NCBI GenBank assembly: GCA_045657625.1
Contig: JAZOTM010000020.1
Coordinates: forward strand, 1-62,288
Direction of reading: 5' to 3'
Length of the DNA: 62,288 bases
Source: JAZOTM01 sp045657625
Lineage (GTDB): Bacteria > Bacillota > Clostridia > Lachnospirales > Lachnospiraceae
How positions within the stretch are numbered: the stretch's first letter is position 1; the number at the start of each line of letters is the position of its first letter. A program made the translations under genes and the position numbers. This document shows, one piece after another, positions 42,584 to 52,115 of this stretch. The notes under the pieces were generated by a model. That model was not told the DNA's origin, made no database searches, and saw nothing but the letters and a program-made list of their open reading frames with translations.

Positions 42584-44860
42584 ATGAAAAATCCATTTAT
42601 TATTATTTTGATCTTTTTTACATTAGTATTAATCTATTGTGTTTATAAATCATCTATTAGTAACCGAAAAATTGCTCAGCCAGTACGCAACTTGTTGTTT
42701 ACTGCAGTGTTGCCATTAATCGGGAACTTAATCATTATTGCTTCCAATACGGAAGTGCTTTCCAGATGGGGATATTATTTTTATTTTTGCGGCACCAATT
42801 GGATGTTGGTAAGCTTAGTGCGTTTTACGGGAGATTATTGCAGTCTTCCTTATAAAAAGACGGTTTTTCGGCCAATTTTTATTACACTGGCTATTATAGA
42901 TAGTATTTCTCAGTTGTTGAACGAATTTTTCCATCATAGTTTTACCGTGGAACGTCTGGAATTAACGGATACGGATATTTATTATAGTTTGGTATCTTTA
43001 TCCGGACATCGGATTCATTTGGTATTTTCTTATATGCTGGTGGCGGTAGCCTTTGGTATGCTGACTTATAAGGTTTTTTCTACACCAAAGATTTATTTCG
43101 AACGTTACTTGCTGTTGCTTCTTAGCATGGTGATTTTGATGTTTTGGGAATCATATTATATTTTTTCCAATACACCGGTGGATATGTCCATGCTAGGTTA
43201 CGCAGGTTGTGGTATTTTGGTGTATTATTTTTCACTTGTATACGAGCCGATTTTCTTGCTGATGCGGTTGCGAGATATCGTGGTATCTAACTTAGATGAG
43301 GCAATTTTCTTCTTTGATACGGATTATCAGTGTGTTTACGTGAATGAAGAGGGCCGTAGAAGATACCATATTACCGATGAAAATATGGAAGATAGTGGCA
43401 ATGTCATTCAGAGTTTGGTGCAGGATCCGCATATGGATCTGTCCCGGAATTTCCACTTGAGAAAATCTATTCGTGCCAATGGAAAAGTGGAAGGTTATGT
43501 GATTGACTATCACAGAGTTATGGATGAAAAAGAGAAAATCATAGGCGCGTTGTTTATTATCCAAGACCGTACTGAAGAAGAAGAAAAAATTGAGAATGAA
43601 CGCTATCAAGCCAGTCATGATAGTTTGACCGGTATTTACAATAAAGAACGTTTTATCACAAGAGCAAGACAAATCTTAAATGCAAATCCGAACGAAGAAT
43701 TTATTATGATTAGCTCAGATATTAAAAATTTTAAGCTAATCAATGATATTTTTGGAGCGGAGACCGGAGATGATATTTTAGTAAGAATCGCGAAGGCGAT
43801 TCAGCGCTATGCTAGTCCGGATACAATTTATGGACGTATTAGCGGAGATAAGTTTGCTGTTTTGATGAATAAAAAGAATTACGATCCGGATATTCTTTTG
43901 GATGGGCCCAAAACCGTTGCACATGTAGATAAAGATATTCATTATCCGATTGTTATTCATGTGGGTGTTTTTGAAGTATTAGATCCGACCATGTCTGTAT
44001 CTGTGATGTTGGATCGTACCGTGATGGCGATTTCATCGATTAAGGATGATTACAAAAAACGCCTTGCGATTTACGATGAAAGCATGCGAAAAGACATGAT
44101 TTGGGAACAAAAAGTCATTGGAGGAATCGAAGAAGCCATTCAGAATGGGGAAATTCGTCCTTATATTCAACCGATTTTCCGAAGCGACGGAAAGGTGCTT
44201 GGCGGTGAGATCGTGACTCGATGGGAGCATCCGGTGGAAGGCTTTTTGAAACCACGTCGATTCCTGCCATTGTTGGAAAAAAATGGTATGGTGTCATTAT
44301 TAGACCATTATATTTGGCGCGTAGCGTGTGAATTGATAGCCGAGTGGGAAGAAATTGACAAGGATATTTATGTGTCTGTCAATGTATCGCCAAAGGATTT
44401 CTTCTTTATGGATATTCCGCAGGTATTTCGTGAATTGGCGGATAGTTATGATATATCCCACCATAGATTGCATGTGGAAATTACAGAAGAAGCGATGATG
44501 CATGATTTTGAGCGAAATCTGAAGGTAGTGGAAGAATTGCGCCGAGAAGGTTTTGTGGTAGTAATGGATGATTTTGGTAGTGGTTATTCTTCTATCAATG
44601 TGCTAAATGATGTACCGATTGATTTGCTGAAAATCGATTTGAAGTTCCTGTATAATGCAAAAAATAAACAAAAAGCATCCGTGGTATTGCGTACGATTAT
44701 GGATTTGGCAAAGACTTTGCAAATCCCGACCATTATGGAAGGTGTGGAGACGGAAGATCAGGTAAAAGAAACGACGGAAATGGGTTGTGATAGATTCCAA
44801 GGATATTATTTCGCAAGGCCGATGACCATCGAAGCTTTTCAAGAAAAGTATGGAAAATAA
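42584..44860 (+). CDS. Membrane PAS-GGDEF-EAL protein, probable c-di-GMP phosphodiesterase
   Basis: A 758-residue protein: about seven membrane helices (residues 1-225), a PAS-like domain (AIFFFDTDYQCVYVNEEG), a GGDEF domain and an EAL domain. The cyclase site is degenerate (YGRISGDKFAVLM, SGDKF for GGDEF). The EAL domain looks intact: GEIVTRWEHP (EIV for EAL), VSVNVSPKDF, HVEITEEAM, VVMDDFGSGYSS, LLKIDLKFL, MEGVETE and DRFQGYYFARP keep the metal and catalytic residues. It should therefore hydrolyse c-di-GMP, with the GGDEF domain perhaps sensing GTP. It lies directly upstream of the AraC-Pel operon, behind a terminator. Confidence 0.9.
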   Translation: MKNPFIIILIFFTLVLIYCVYKSSISNRKIAQPVRNLLFTAVLPLIGNLIIIASNTEVLSRWGYYFYFCGTNWMLVSLVRFTGDYCSLPYKKTVFRPIFITLAIIDSISQLLNEFFHHSFTVERLELTDTDIYYSLVSLSGHRIHLVFSYMLVAVAFGMLTYKVFSTPKIYFERYLLLLLSMVILMFWESYYIFSNTPVDMSMLGYAGCGILVYYFSLVYEPIFLLMRLRDIVVSNLDEAIFFFDTDYQCVYVNEEGRRRYHITDENMEDSGNVIQSLVQDPHMDLSRNFHLRKSIRANGKVEGYVIDYHRVMDEKEKIIGALFIIQDRTEEEEKIENERYQASHDSLTGIYNKERFITRARQILNANPNEEFIMISSDIKNFKLINDIFGAETGDDILVRIAKAIQRYASPDTIYGRISGDKFAVLMNKKNYDPDILLDGPKTVAHVDKDIHYPIVIHVGVFEVLDPTMSVSVMLDRTVMAISSIKDDYKKRLAIYDESMRKDMIWEQKVIGGIEEAIQNGEIRPYIQPIFRSDGKVLGGEIVTRWEHPVEGFLKPRRFLPLLEKNGMVSLLDHYIWRVACELIAEWEEIDKDIYVSVNVSPKDFFFMDIPQVFRELADSYDISHHRLHVEITEEAMMHDFERNLKVVEELRREGFVVVMDDFGSGYSSINVLNDVPIDLLKIDLKFLYNAKNKQKASVVLRTIMDLAKTLQIPTIMEGVETEDQVKETTEMGCDRFQGYYFARPMTIEAFQEKYGK

Positions 44861-44909
44861 AAAAGGAGTGGTTTTCTCGTGAGATTCGGGGAAAACCATT
44901 CCTTTTTTT
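44861..44909 (+). terminator. Rho-independent terminator
   Basis: AAAAGGAGTGGTTTTC (44861-44876) pairs with GAAAACCATTCCTTTTT (44891-44907), then Ts. It separates the EAL gene from the AraC-Pel operon. Confidence 0.85.
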
Positions 44910-44921
44910 GCAAATTGGGAC

Positions 44922-44927
44922 TATAAT
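44922..44927 (+). promoter_or_regulatory. -10 element of the AraC-Pel operon
   Basis: TATAAT lies 31 bases before ATG 44958. No good -35 at the right distance, in line with activator dependence, though this is only suggestive. Confidence 0.45.
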
Positions 44928-44957
44928 AAAAGAAAAGACATAGATTGGAAACTTGGA

Positions 44958-45830
44958 ATGAATATAGATGGTTTTGAACAGGAACCAACCCTTTTGAGAC
45001 AGGGATGTTTCTTCTTGAAAACCGAATATGAAGATACAGATGAGCGTAACGCACAAAAGAAGACGTTTGCGAGATTGATTTATTGCAATCATGGTGAGAT
45101 GGAACTTTCCATCGAAAAGCAACGAATCTTTTTAAAAAGCGGTGAGCTCCTTTTTTTGAGCCCGGAAACAGCACTGGCACATAATTTAGAAAATGAGGAT
45201 TATAGGGCCACAGAATTTCTGATTTTGCCGGACTTTTTTCAATATGCAAAAGGGTATGGAATTCAAATGAATCCTTATTGGAATTACGCCATGGGGTATT
45301 TTGCTGATATCTTACCCAAGATTTCTTATTACCATTTTCAGGTACAGGATCATTTATTAATTCAGAACTATTTACAAAACTTAATTTGGTTACAGCGAGA
45401 AAATGTACAGGATGCGTCTCAAATGGAAATGACCTTGGGAATGTTATTCGTGCAATTGTTTTATCAGGTTTCTTTACGAAAATATAAAAGAAAAGAACAT
45501 GAGCAATTTTTAATGCAGAAAGTGCTTCAATATATTGATTTGCATTTTCAGGATGGAGAATTGACACAGTTGGCCAAGGAGCTGCAAGTAGACGTTTATT
45601 GGCTTTCACGAGAAATAAAAAAACGTTGTGGACGAAATTATACCGATTTAGTACAGGAAAAAAGGTTACGACATGCTGCTTTTTTACTGAACTATACGGA
45701 TATGCCGGTGGTGGAAATTGGCTTGTTTGTGGGATACGACAATTTAAGCTATTTTCATCGGATTTTTCAAAAACGATTTGGTACGACACCTAGAAAATAC
45801 AGAGTTATGCAGAAAATGAAGGACAGTTAG
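44958..45830 (+). CDS. AraC-family transcriptional regulator
   Basis: A 290-residue regulator. The N-terminal half is a cupin-like effector domain. The C-terminal domain has two helix-turn-helix units: GELTQLAKELQVDVYWLSREIKKRCGRNYTDLVQ-type and VVEIGLFVGYDNLSYFHRIFQKRFGTTPRKYR, the classic AraC signature. It lies 8 bases before the PelD-like gene on the same strand, so it is probably cotranscribed with, and controls, the polysaccharide operon. The inducer is unknown. Confidence 0.92.
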   Translation: MNIDGFEQEPTLLRQGCFFLKTEYEDTDERNAQKKTFARLIYCNHGEMELSIEKQRIFLKSGELLFLSPETALAHNLENEDYRATEFLILPDFFQYAKGYGIQMNPYWNYAMGYFADILPKISYYHFQVQDHLLIQNYLQNLIWLQRENVQDASQMEMTLGMLFVQLFYQVSLRKYKRKEHEQFLMQKVLQYIDLHFQDGELTQLAKELQVDVYWLSREIKKRCGRNYTDLVQEKRLRHAAFLLNYTDMPVVEIGLFVGYDNLSYFHRIFQKRFGTTPRKYRVMQKMKDS

Positions 45831-45838
45831 GTAGATAT

Positions 45839-47938
45839 ATGGATACTTTAATTGCGGGAAATATACAATATTGGACAGAAGCCAACCTTCGTACAGCCTT
45901 TCCGGAGGATTCTTTGGTGATTTGCGGGTTAGACTGTGAGGAAAAGAAACGTGGCAATATGAAATGGTTCCAAATTGGTCTGAAAAAGAGAAAATTGCAA
46001 CGAATTTTTGATACATACACCTTTGAACGGGTAATTTATGTTTCGGAATATTTGACTTATCACACGATAGCAGAAAATGAGATGGAAAACTTACGTCGTT
46101 TGCTTCGCTTGTGTCGCAATTCCAGCGTGAAACAGTTCATTTATTTTACTTCCGATGCAATTTGTGCTACAGAAGAAAACAGTAAAAAGATGATTTTGGA
46201 ATCGGCGGAGGATTTGTGCCGATATTATGCAAGTCAGGCCAGAATTGAATTGAAAATCGTACGAAGTCCGTTTTTACTGTCCGGCACAGTAGAAAAGGAT
46301 TATTTATATGACCTGTTTCATCGTACCACCATGGGAAATGATGAAATTATTTTGGATGCACCTAAAGAAGAAACAAATCATTTCGTAGATATGCGAGATG
46401 TGGCAGATTTCTTCTATCGCCTACAGGACAGGTGGGATGAAGAGGACGAGGTTTTGCGTCTTTTTCCCGCAGGAGGAAGCACTTTTGAGGTCTTAGGAGA
46501 ATTCCTAAAAAGCAAGAAAAAAGAGCTTCGGGTAAGCTATGGAAGTGATGCCACAGCAAGACCGGTTTTCTCGGATGAAGAAAATCTGGTACGAAAAAAA
46601 TACGGTTGGGTTCCTATGTATGATCCCTTTCATGAGCTGGAAGAGTACTATCAACAATATAAGAGCTTGCATGAAGAGAAGCCGACCTTAAAGGACGTGA
46701 TTCGAGAAAAATTCAATTTGAAAAGTCGCACAATGATGATTGTGGAACTGTTACTGGGCGCATTATTTTTTGAAATTCTCGTGCGATCTGCAGGCAATTC
46801 TGTACAGTTCCGTATGATTGATTATCGATTGGTGTATGTCGTATTGATTGCTACGGTGTATGGTACCAATATGGGATTTGCAGCGGCGGTGATAGAGACG
46901 ATATCCTTGATTTGGGCGTATTACGCGCAGGGTAGCAATTGGGTTTTGCTTTTTTATGATCCGGGAAACTGGTTGCCGTTTATTTTGTTATTTGTAACGG
47001 CGGCGGTTTGTGGTTATGTAAAGCAGAAAAAAGATGAAGATATTCGGTTTGTGGAAAAGGAAAATGCACAGTTAAAGGAGCAACAAAACTTTGTGACACA
47101 GCTGTATGAAGAAGCGATTGATTACAAGAATCAGTACAAGCAGGATTTAATTGGTAGTAGAGATGGTTTTGGACGAATTTTTGAAGTCGTTCGTCGTTTG
47201 AGCAATACAGTACCGGAAAAAATTTTTGCGGAGTCTATTCCGGTTATGGAAGATGTTTTAAACAATGATTCCATTGCGATTTATACCATTAATGATCAAT
47301 ATGCCAGATTTGCCCGTTTGGAAGTCAGTTCCAATCAGGTGGCCAGTCGTCTGCGGAAGTCCATTCAGTTGGATGATTACCAGCATATCTTGGCAGAACT
47401 GAAAAAAGGCGAGGTATGGTTCAACCGAGAGATGGATGAGAACTATCCGGTTTACATGGCCGGTATTCAGGCAGATGGAGTCTTATCTGTATTAATTATG
47501 ATTTACCATGTGGAATATGGTCAGGCGAATAATTACTATACCAACTTGATTCGTATTCTAAGCGGTTTGATGGAGAACTTCATTGTAAAAGCCTGGGAAT
47601 ATCGGAGAGCAATCGAAGCAAGAATATACTATCCGGGCACCATTGTTGCCAGGGATGAGTATTTCCGAAATCAGTTATCCATTCAGCAGGAAATGGCGGA
47701 AAATCATCACACCAGTTTCCGTTTGTTCCGTATCGACCCCGCAGGAAAGACGGTGGAGGAAATGGATGCCTTATTGCAATCCAAGGTACGTAACAATGAC
47801 TTGATTGGTTTGGGTAAAGATGGAAGTATTTATGTTTTAGCAGCTCAAGTAGATGAGAATAGTGAAGAAATCGTATTAAAGCGTTTCTTGTCCATGGGCT
47901 TGCATTGTGAAATTGTAGAACAAATGGGAGCAGAATAA
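45839..47938 (+). CDS. pelD: PelD-like c-di-GMP receptor with degenerate SDR domain
   Basis: A 699-residue membrane protein. Residues 1 to about 280 resemble an NAD-dependent epimerase but the nucleotide loop GxxGxxG is lost (IAGNIQYW), and the YxxxK pair is not intact (CRYYASQAR), so it is probably inactive. About four helices follow (residues 300-395), a coiled coil, then a GAF-like domain and a degenerate GGDEF domain. RNND at 651-654 fits the RxxD I-site, and KDGSI at 660-664 stands exactly where GGDEF should be, the same five-residue spacing as in active cyclases. This is the PelD pattern of a c-di-GMP sensor that cannot make it. In Pel systems PelD activates the synthase. Confidence 0.85.
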   Translation: MDTLIAGNIQYWTEANLRTAFPEDSLVICGLDCEEKKRGNMKWFQIGLKKRKLQRIFDTYTFERVIYVSEYLTYHTIAENEMENLRRLLRLCRNSSVKQFIYFTSDAICATEENSKKMILESAEDLCRYYASQARIELKIVRSPFLLSGTVEKDYLYDLFHRTTMGNDEIILDAPKEETNHFVDMRDVADFFYRLQDRWDEEDEVLRLFPAGGSTFEVLGEFLKSKKKELRVSYGSDATARPVFSDEENLVRKKYGWVPMYDPFHELEEYYQQYKSLHEEKPTLKDVIREKFNLKSRTMMIVELLLGALFFEILVRSAGNSVQFRMIDYRLVYVVLIATVYGTNMGFAAAVIETISLIWAYYAQGSNWVLLFYDPGNWLPFILLFVTAAVCGYVKQKKDEDIRFVEKENAQLKEQQNFVTQLYEEAIDYKNQYKQDLIGSRDGFGRIFEVVRRLSNTVPEKIFAESIPVMEDVLNNDSIAIYTINDQYARFARLEVSSNQVASRLRKSIQLDDYQHILAELKKGEVWFNREMDENYPVYMAGIQADGVLSVLIMIYHVEYGQANNYYTNLIRILSGLMENFIVKAWEYRRAIEARIYYPGTIVARDEYFRNQLSIQQEMAENHHTSFRLFRIDPAGKTVEEMDALLQSKVRNNDLIGLGKDGSIYVLAAQVDENSEEIVLKRFLSMGLHCEIVEQMGAE

Positions 47939-48838
47939 ATGGTACTGTTTTTTCTATTTATACATATCGTATTACTGGTAGTGGTTATGGTTCTTTGGAT
48001 AACAAGACGAATTCATATGAATGCTACCATGTTGCCAATCGTGGTGTTTATTCCCATTTGGGGTGCCTTGGCGGTAGCCGTTGAGAATTTTTTGCGTATG
48101 CGAGGACGTGCGGGGACGGAAGGACAGAATTTGGAAGCCATGAGAGGGGACCTGGTAGAAAAGGGAACTATGCCGACACCGGAGGATGAAGGTGGCGGAA
48201 CCGTGCCTTTGGAAGATGCATTATTGATTGATAATGCCGGGATGAAGCGTTCCGTTATGATGGATGTGTTGATGCAGGATACGAAGAATTATATACCGGT
48301 ATTAAATGAAGCACGTATGAATGATGACGTAGAGGTTGTGCATTACGCAACGACGGCCATGGTGGAATTGTCCAAGGAATTTGAATTAAAAATTCAGGAA
48401 TATGCCACGCTTTACAGTGAAAATCCCAATCGTCCGGGCTTGTTGGAAGAATATAAGGATTTTTTACAACAATATATTTATTCCGGCATGGTAGAAGGAC
48501 AGATGTTGGAAATTCACCGCACGACTTATCAACAGTTATTGCGGGAATGCATCCAGCGGAATGGGAAAAAACAAGATTATTTTGATTTGATAGAGAGTCT
48601 TTTCCAAATAAAAGAATATTCGCAAATACAGGGATATTTGGACTATATGGATCGTAATTGGCCAACGGATGAGACCTTATGGAAATATCATTTCCGTTAT
48701 TACTATGAAAACGGCAATAAAGAAGGCGTGCAACGCTTGATTGCTGATGTGAAAAAGGAAGGCAATTTCTATTCGAAGGATATTCGACAGATTGTAGCTT
48801 TTTGGGAAGAGAAACAGGATGAAAAAATGGAAGCATAA
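47939..48838 (+). CDS. pelE: PelE-like membrane protein
   Basis: A 299-residue protein with two N-terminal membrane helices (FLFIHIVLLVVVMVLWI, TMLPIVVFIPIWGALAV), an acidic linker and a helical, tetratricopeptide-like cytosolic part (EYKDFLQQYIYSG..., YFDLIESLFQIKEYSQIQGYLD). Size and topology match PelE, which scaffolds PelD, PelF and PelG. Sequence similarity is weak, so the call depends on order. ATG directly follows the PelD stop. Confidence 0.75.
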   Translation: MVLFFLFIHIVLLVVVMVLWITRRIHMNATMLPIVVFIPIWGALAVAVENFLRMRGRAGTEGQNLEAMRGDLVEKGTMPTPEDEGGGTVPLEDALLIDNAGMKRSVMMDVLMQDTKNYIPVLNEARMNDDVEVVHYATTAMVELSKEFELKIQEYATLYSENPNRPGLLEEYKDFLQQYIYSGMVEGQMLEIHRTTYQQLLRECIQRNGKKQDYFDLIESLFQIKEYSQIQGYLDYMDRNWPTDETLWKYHFRYYYENGNKEGVQRLIADVKKEGNFYSKDIRQIVAFWEEKQDEKMEA

Positions 48839-50663
48839 GAAGAGAGAACCAAAAGAAAAACGGCGTTTTTCCATATTGTTAAGAGTGTTTATGGGCTTTT
48901 TTGCCTTTTTTGTGTTGCTTTTAATGGAACGTATCGGCATCCTTTATGAAAATCCCTATCCGGTGGTGGAACTTTTGGATAAGGAGGAAACAACGCGAAA
49001 TAAGGTAGCAAGTGGAGAGGCCACCTGTCTGTTTATCTATGATAGTGGCAATGAAACCAGTTACGCGGATTACGAAGAGTTTCAGCAGATTTTGACAGAT
49101 ATGCGCGTTTCCTATGATGTGGAAGATTTGGCGGACATGGATGAAAAATTGGAGCAGTTGGATCAATATGAAACAATTTTTTATGCGACGACCAATTTAT
49201 CTGCCCTTGGAGAAAAAGTCATGGATTTTATGACTTATGTGGAAGAGGGAGGAGCCATGTTGTTTGCCCTTCCGTTGCAAAAAACGACAGAACTTACGGT
49301 GATAGGCCCTCATATTGGAATCGAAGAGTCCGGGTATGATTATGCAATGGTGGATTCTTTTTTGGCGGATGAGGACTTTATGATTGGTGGAGGAGAGGTT
49401 TATGCCATCGATGATGGGTATGAATCTGCGTTAAATGTTGGAATTAGTGATAATTGTCAAGTATACGCTACTACCGGGGATGGAAAGGTTCCATTGATTT
49501 GGTCGAAGGATTATAAAGAAGGACGTTTTGTTGTTTGTAATTTTGCCTATTGTTCCAAAGCGTATCGCGGGGTGTATGCCTCTGCTTATTCCTTGCTGGA
49601 GGATGTTTCCGTATATCCGGTGATCAATGCCTCTACTTATTATTTGGATGATTTCCCGTCTCCGGTGCCTCAGGGCGATTCACAGTATATTGAACGGGAT
49701 TATGGCATGGATACCGCTGAATTCTATTCTTCTGTTTGGTGGCCGGACATTTTGCAATTGGGAGAGGAACATGACATTCAGTTTACCGGATTAATCATAG
49801 AAACTTATGAAGACGATACCAGTGGAGAAGTGGAAAGCAATCGAAGTACGGCAGATTTTTATTACTATGGAAACATGCTTTTGAATAAGGGTGGTGAAAT
49901 CGGTTATCACGGTTATAATCATCAGCCTCTTTGTGGGCCCAATTATGTATATGAAGAGGATTTAGGTTACAACCTATGGGAAAGTTTTGAGGCAATGTAC
50001 AAAAGCATCGAAGAATTGGAAAGTTTTTCTGCATCCATTTTTACGGACGCAACCTTTGCTGTTTATGTACCACCATCTAATATTTTATCCGAGGATGGAA
50101 GATACATGCTAGGTCATGATTTTACGGATATTCGTTGTATTGCCAGTACTTATTTTGAGGGAAATGATGCTTATTCTCAAGAATTTGAAGTGGCAGAGGA
50201 TGGCGTGGTAGAAACACCACGTATTATTTCCGGCGGTATTTTAGATAATTATATGCGTTTTAGCGCATTTTCTGAGTTGAATTTTCATTATGTAAATTCA
50301 CATTTTATGCATCCGGATGATTTGTTGGATGAAGATCGTGGTGCAGCATTAGGCTGGGAAGTATTGAAGTCTAATTTAGACGAGTATATGACTTGGTTGG
50401 ATGAAGCGGCTCCGGATATACGTCATGTTACCGGAAGTAGTATGGGCGGTGCGGTACAGCGTTATGCGATTTTGTCCTTTGAAAAAGAAGAACAAGGCAA
50501 TGATTTGATTTTAACTTTTGATGGTTTGGAGGATACAGCCTATTGTATGGTTCGAATCAACGAAGGAGAAATAAAAGATGTGACAGGGGGAACCCTGACG
50601 AATTTAACCGGAAATCTTTATCTTTTAGAAGTACAGGAAGAGACAGTAGTGATTTCTAGGTAA
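48819..50663 (+). CDS. pelA: PelA-like deacetylase with DUF2194 layout
   Basis: A 614-residue protein with one N-terminal membrane helix (ILLRVFMGFFAFFVLLLM) and a large extracellular part. A beta/alpha N-domain comes first, then a polysaccharide-deacetylase-like region: DDFPSPVPQGDSQ near residue 280 and GGEIGYHGYNHQPLCG near residue 355 supply the Asp and His metal ligands expected for family 4 deacetylases. In Gram-positive Pel clusters a PelA-type deacetylase partly deacetylates the GalNAc-rich polymer. The Pseudomonas glycoside hydrolase domain is not seen. It overlaps pelE by 20 bases. Confidence 0.82.
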   Translation: MKKWKHKKREPKEKRRFSILLRVFMGFFAFFVLLLMERIGILYENPYPVVELLDKEETTRNKVASGEATCLFIYDSGNETSYADYEEFQQILTDMRVSYDVEDLADMDEKLEQLDQYETIFYATTNLSALGEKVMDFMTYVEEGGAMLFALPLQKTTELTVIGPHIGIEESGYDYAMVDSFLADEDFMIGGGEVYAIDDGYESALNVGISDNCQVYATTGDGKVPLIWSKDYKEGRFVVCNFAYCSKAYRGVYASAYSLLEDVSVYPVINASTYYLDDFPSPVPQGDSQYIERDYGMDTAEFYSSVWWPDILQLGEEHDIQFTGLIIETYEDDTSGEVESNRSTADFYYYGNMLLNKGGEIGYHGYNHQPLCGPNYVYEEDLGYNLWESFEAMYKSIEELESFSASIFTDATFAVYVPPSNILSEDGRYMLGHDFTDIRCIASTYFEGNDAYSQEFEVAEDGVVETPRIISGGILDNYMRFSAFSELNFHYVNSHFMHPDDLLDEDRGAALGWEVLKSNLDEYMTWLDEAAPDIRHVTGSSMGGAVQRYAILSFEKEEQGNDLILTFDGLEDTAYCMVRINEGEIKDVTGGTLTNLTGNLYLLEVQEETVVISR

Positions 50664-50675
50664 CAGGAGAGAAAC

Positions 50676-52109
50676 ATGCGAATTTGTTTGGTGCTGGAAG
50701 GTAGTTATCCATATGTGCATGGTGGTGTATCTACATGGATGCATAGCTATATCCAAAATATGAAGGAACATGAATTTGTGTTATGGGTAATTGGTGCAAA
50801 GGCGAAGGATAAAGGGAAATATGCCTATGAATTACCTGAAAATGTGGTAGAAATCCACGAAGTATTTTTGGATGATGCATTAAAAGTAAAACCGAATAAA
50901 AAACAACGCGTACAGCTGGATGAAGAAGAAAAAAAGGCTTGTAGAGAAATGATGGAATGTGCCAGACCGGATTGGAATGTGGTTTGCCGCATGTTTCAGG
51001 ATAAAAAATTGAATCCTGCTAGTTTTCTAATGGGAGAAGATTTTTTGGAAGCCATTACAGGGCTTTGTAAGGAAAAATATCCTTATGTGCCTTTCGCGGA
51101 AACGTTTCACACCATGAGATCCATGTTGTTGCCTGTTCTGTACCTATTGGGAACAGAGGTGCCGGAAGCGGATATGTATCATTCAATATGTACCGGATAT
51201 GGTGGATTGCTAGCGGTTTTAGGAAAATATAAGTATGGAAAGCCCTTGATTTTGACAGAACATGGCATTTATAGCCGTGAAAGAGAGGAAGAAATTATTC
51301 GTGCGCAGTGGGTGGTTCCTTCCTTTAAGAAGCAGTGGATTCAGTTTTTTTATATGCTTTCAGATGCTATTTACAAGCGAGCGAATGCGGTAAGTTGTCT
51401 GTTTTCCAGAGCCGCGATTACGCAACAGGAACTTGGTGTGCCACCGGAAATCAGTCATGTGATTCCCAATGGTATTGATTATGAGCGGTTTTGTAAAATT
51501 CCTTACAAAGAAGAGGATGATTGGGTAGATATTGGAGCCGTGATTCGATTGGCGCAAATTAAAGATGTAAAGACATTGATATATTCATTCCACGAATTAT
51601 GTAGTCAAAGAGAGAATGTTCGACTACATATCCTCGGCGGTGTGGATGATGAAGAATATGCACAGGAATGTTATGACCTAGTAGAGCAATTGCACCTGAA
51701 AAATGTGGCATTTGTAGGTCGCGTGGACGTGGTGTCTTATATGGAAAAACTGGATTTTACGATTCTGACTAGTCTTTCGGAGGGACAACCACTGTCTGTG
51801 TTGGAGTCGTTGGCAGCGGGAAGACCGTGTGTGACGACAGAAGTGGGCTGTTGCCGAGAATTATTGGAAGGAATGGAAAATGATGCTTATGGGGTGACGG
51901 GGTATTTAGCACCACCGATGCATCGAAAAGGAATCGCACAGGCCATGGACCGTATGTGTGCCAGCAGAGCACGTAGAATTCATATGGGTGAACAGGGCAA
52001 GCAAAGAGTACAGGCCTTCTATCAGACGGAAATGATGATGACAAAATATCGAGAGTTATATGGGGAAGTTATGGAAAATGTGGGGCAGACAAAGAATGGA
52101 AGCAGGTAA
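50676..52109 (+). CDS. pelF: Pel glycosyltransferase PelF
   Basis: A 477-residue family 4 glycosyltransferase with the distinctive PelF start RICLVLEGSYPYVHGGVSTWM. Further marks are ILTEHGIYSREREEEI, ISHVIPNGIDYERF and the E-x7-E region SEGQPLSVLESLAAGRPCVTTEVG. It should polymerise the polysaccharide from UDP-sugars in the cytosol, feeding PelG. AGGAG precedes the ATG. Confidence 0.93.
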   Translation: MRICLVLEGSYPYVHGGVSTWMHSYIQNMKEHEFVLWVIGAKAKDKGKYAYELPENVVEIHEVFLDDALKVKPNKKQRVQLDEEEKKACREMMECARPDWNVVCRMFQDKKLNPASFLMGEDFLEAITGLCKEKYPYVPFAETFHTMRSMLLPVLYLLGTEVPEADMYHSICTGYGGLLAVLGKYKYGKPLILTEHGIYSREREEEIIRAQWVVPSFKKQWIQFFYMLSDAIYKRANAVSCLFSRAAITQQELGVPPEISHVIPNGIDYERFCKIPYKEEDDWVDIGAVIRLAQIKDVKTLIYSFHELCSQRENVRLHILGGVDDEEYAQECYDLVEQLHLKNVAFVGRVDVVSYMEKLDFTILTSLSEGQPLSVLESLAAGRPCVTTEVGCCRELLEGMENDAYGVTGYLAPPMHRKGIAQAMDRMCASRARRIHMGEQGKQRVQAFYQTEMMMTKYRELYGEVMENVGQTKNGSR

Positions 52110-52115
52110 TTTTTC

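Noticed and set aside
44839..45789. 316-codon minus-strand frame opposite the AraC gene
   Set aside because: It mirrors the AraC coding frame, and its product is low in family-like patterns. The + strand gene has clear AraC signatures.
48255..48836. 193-codon minus-strand frame opposite the PelE-like gene
   Set aside because: Antisense shadow: no ribosome site and a His/Pro/Ser-rich, unstructured product.
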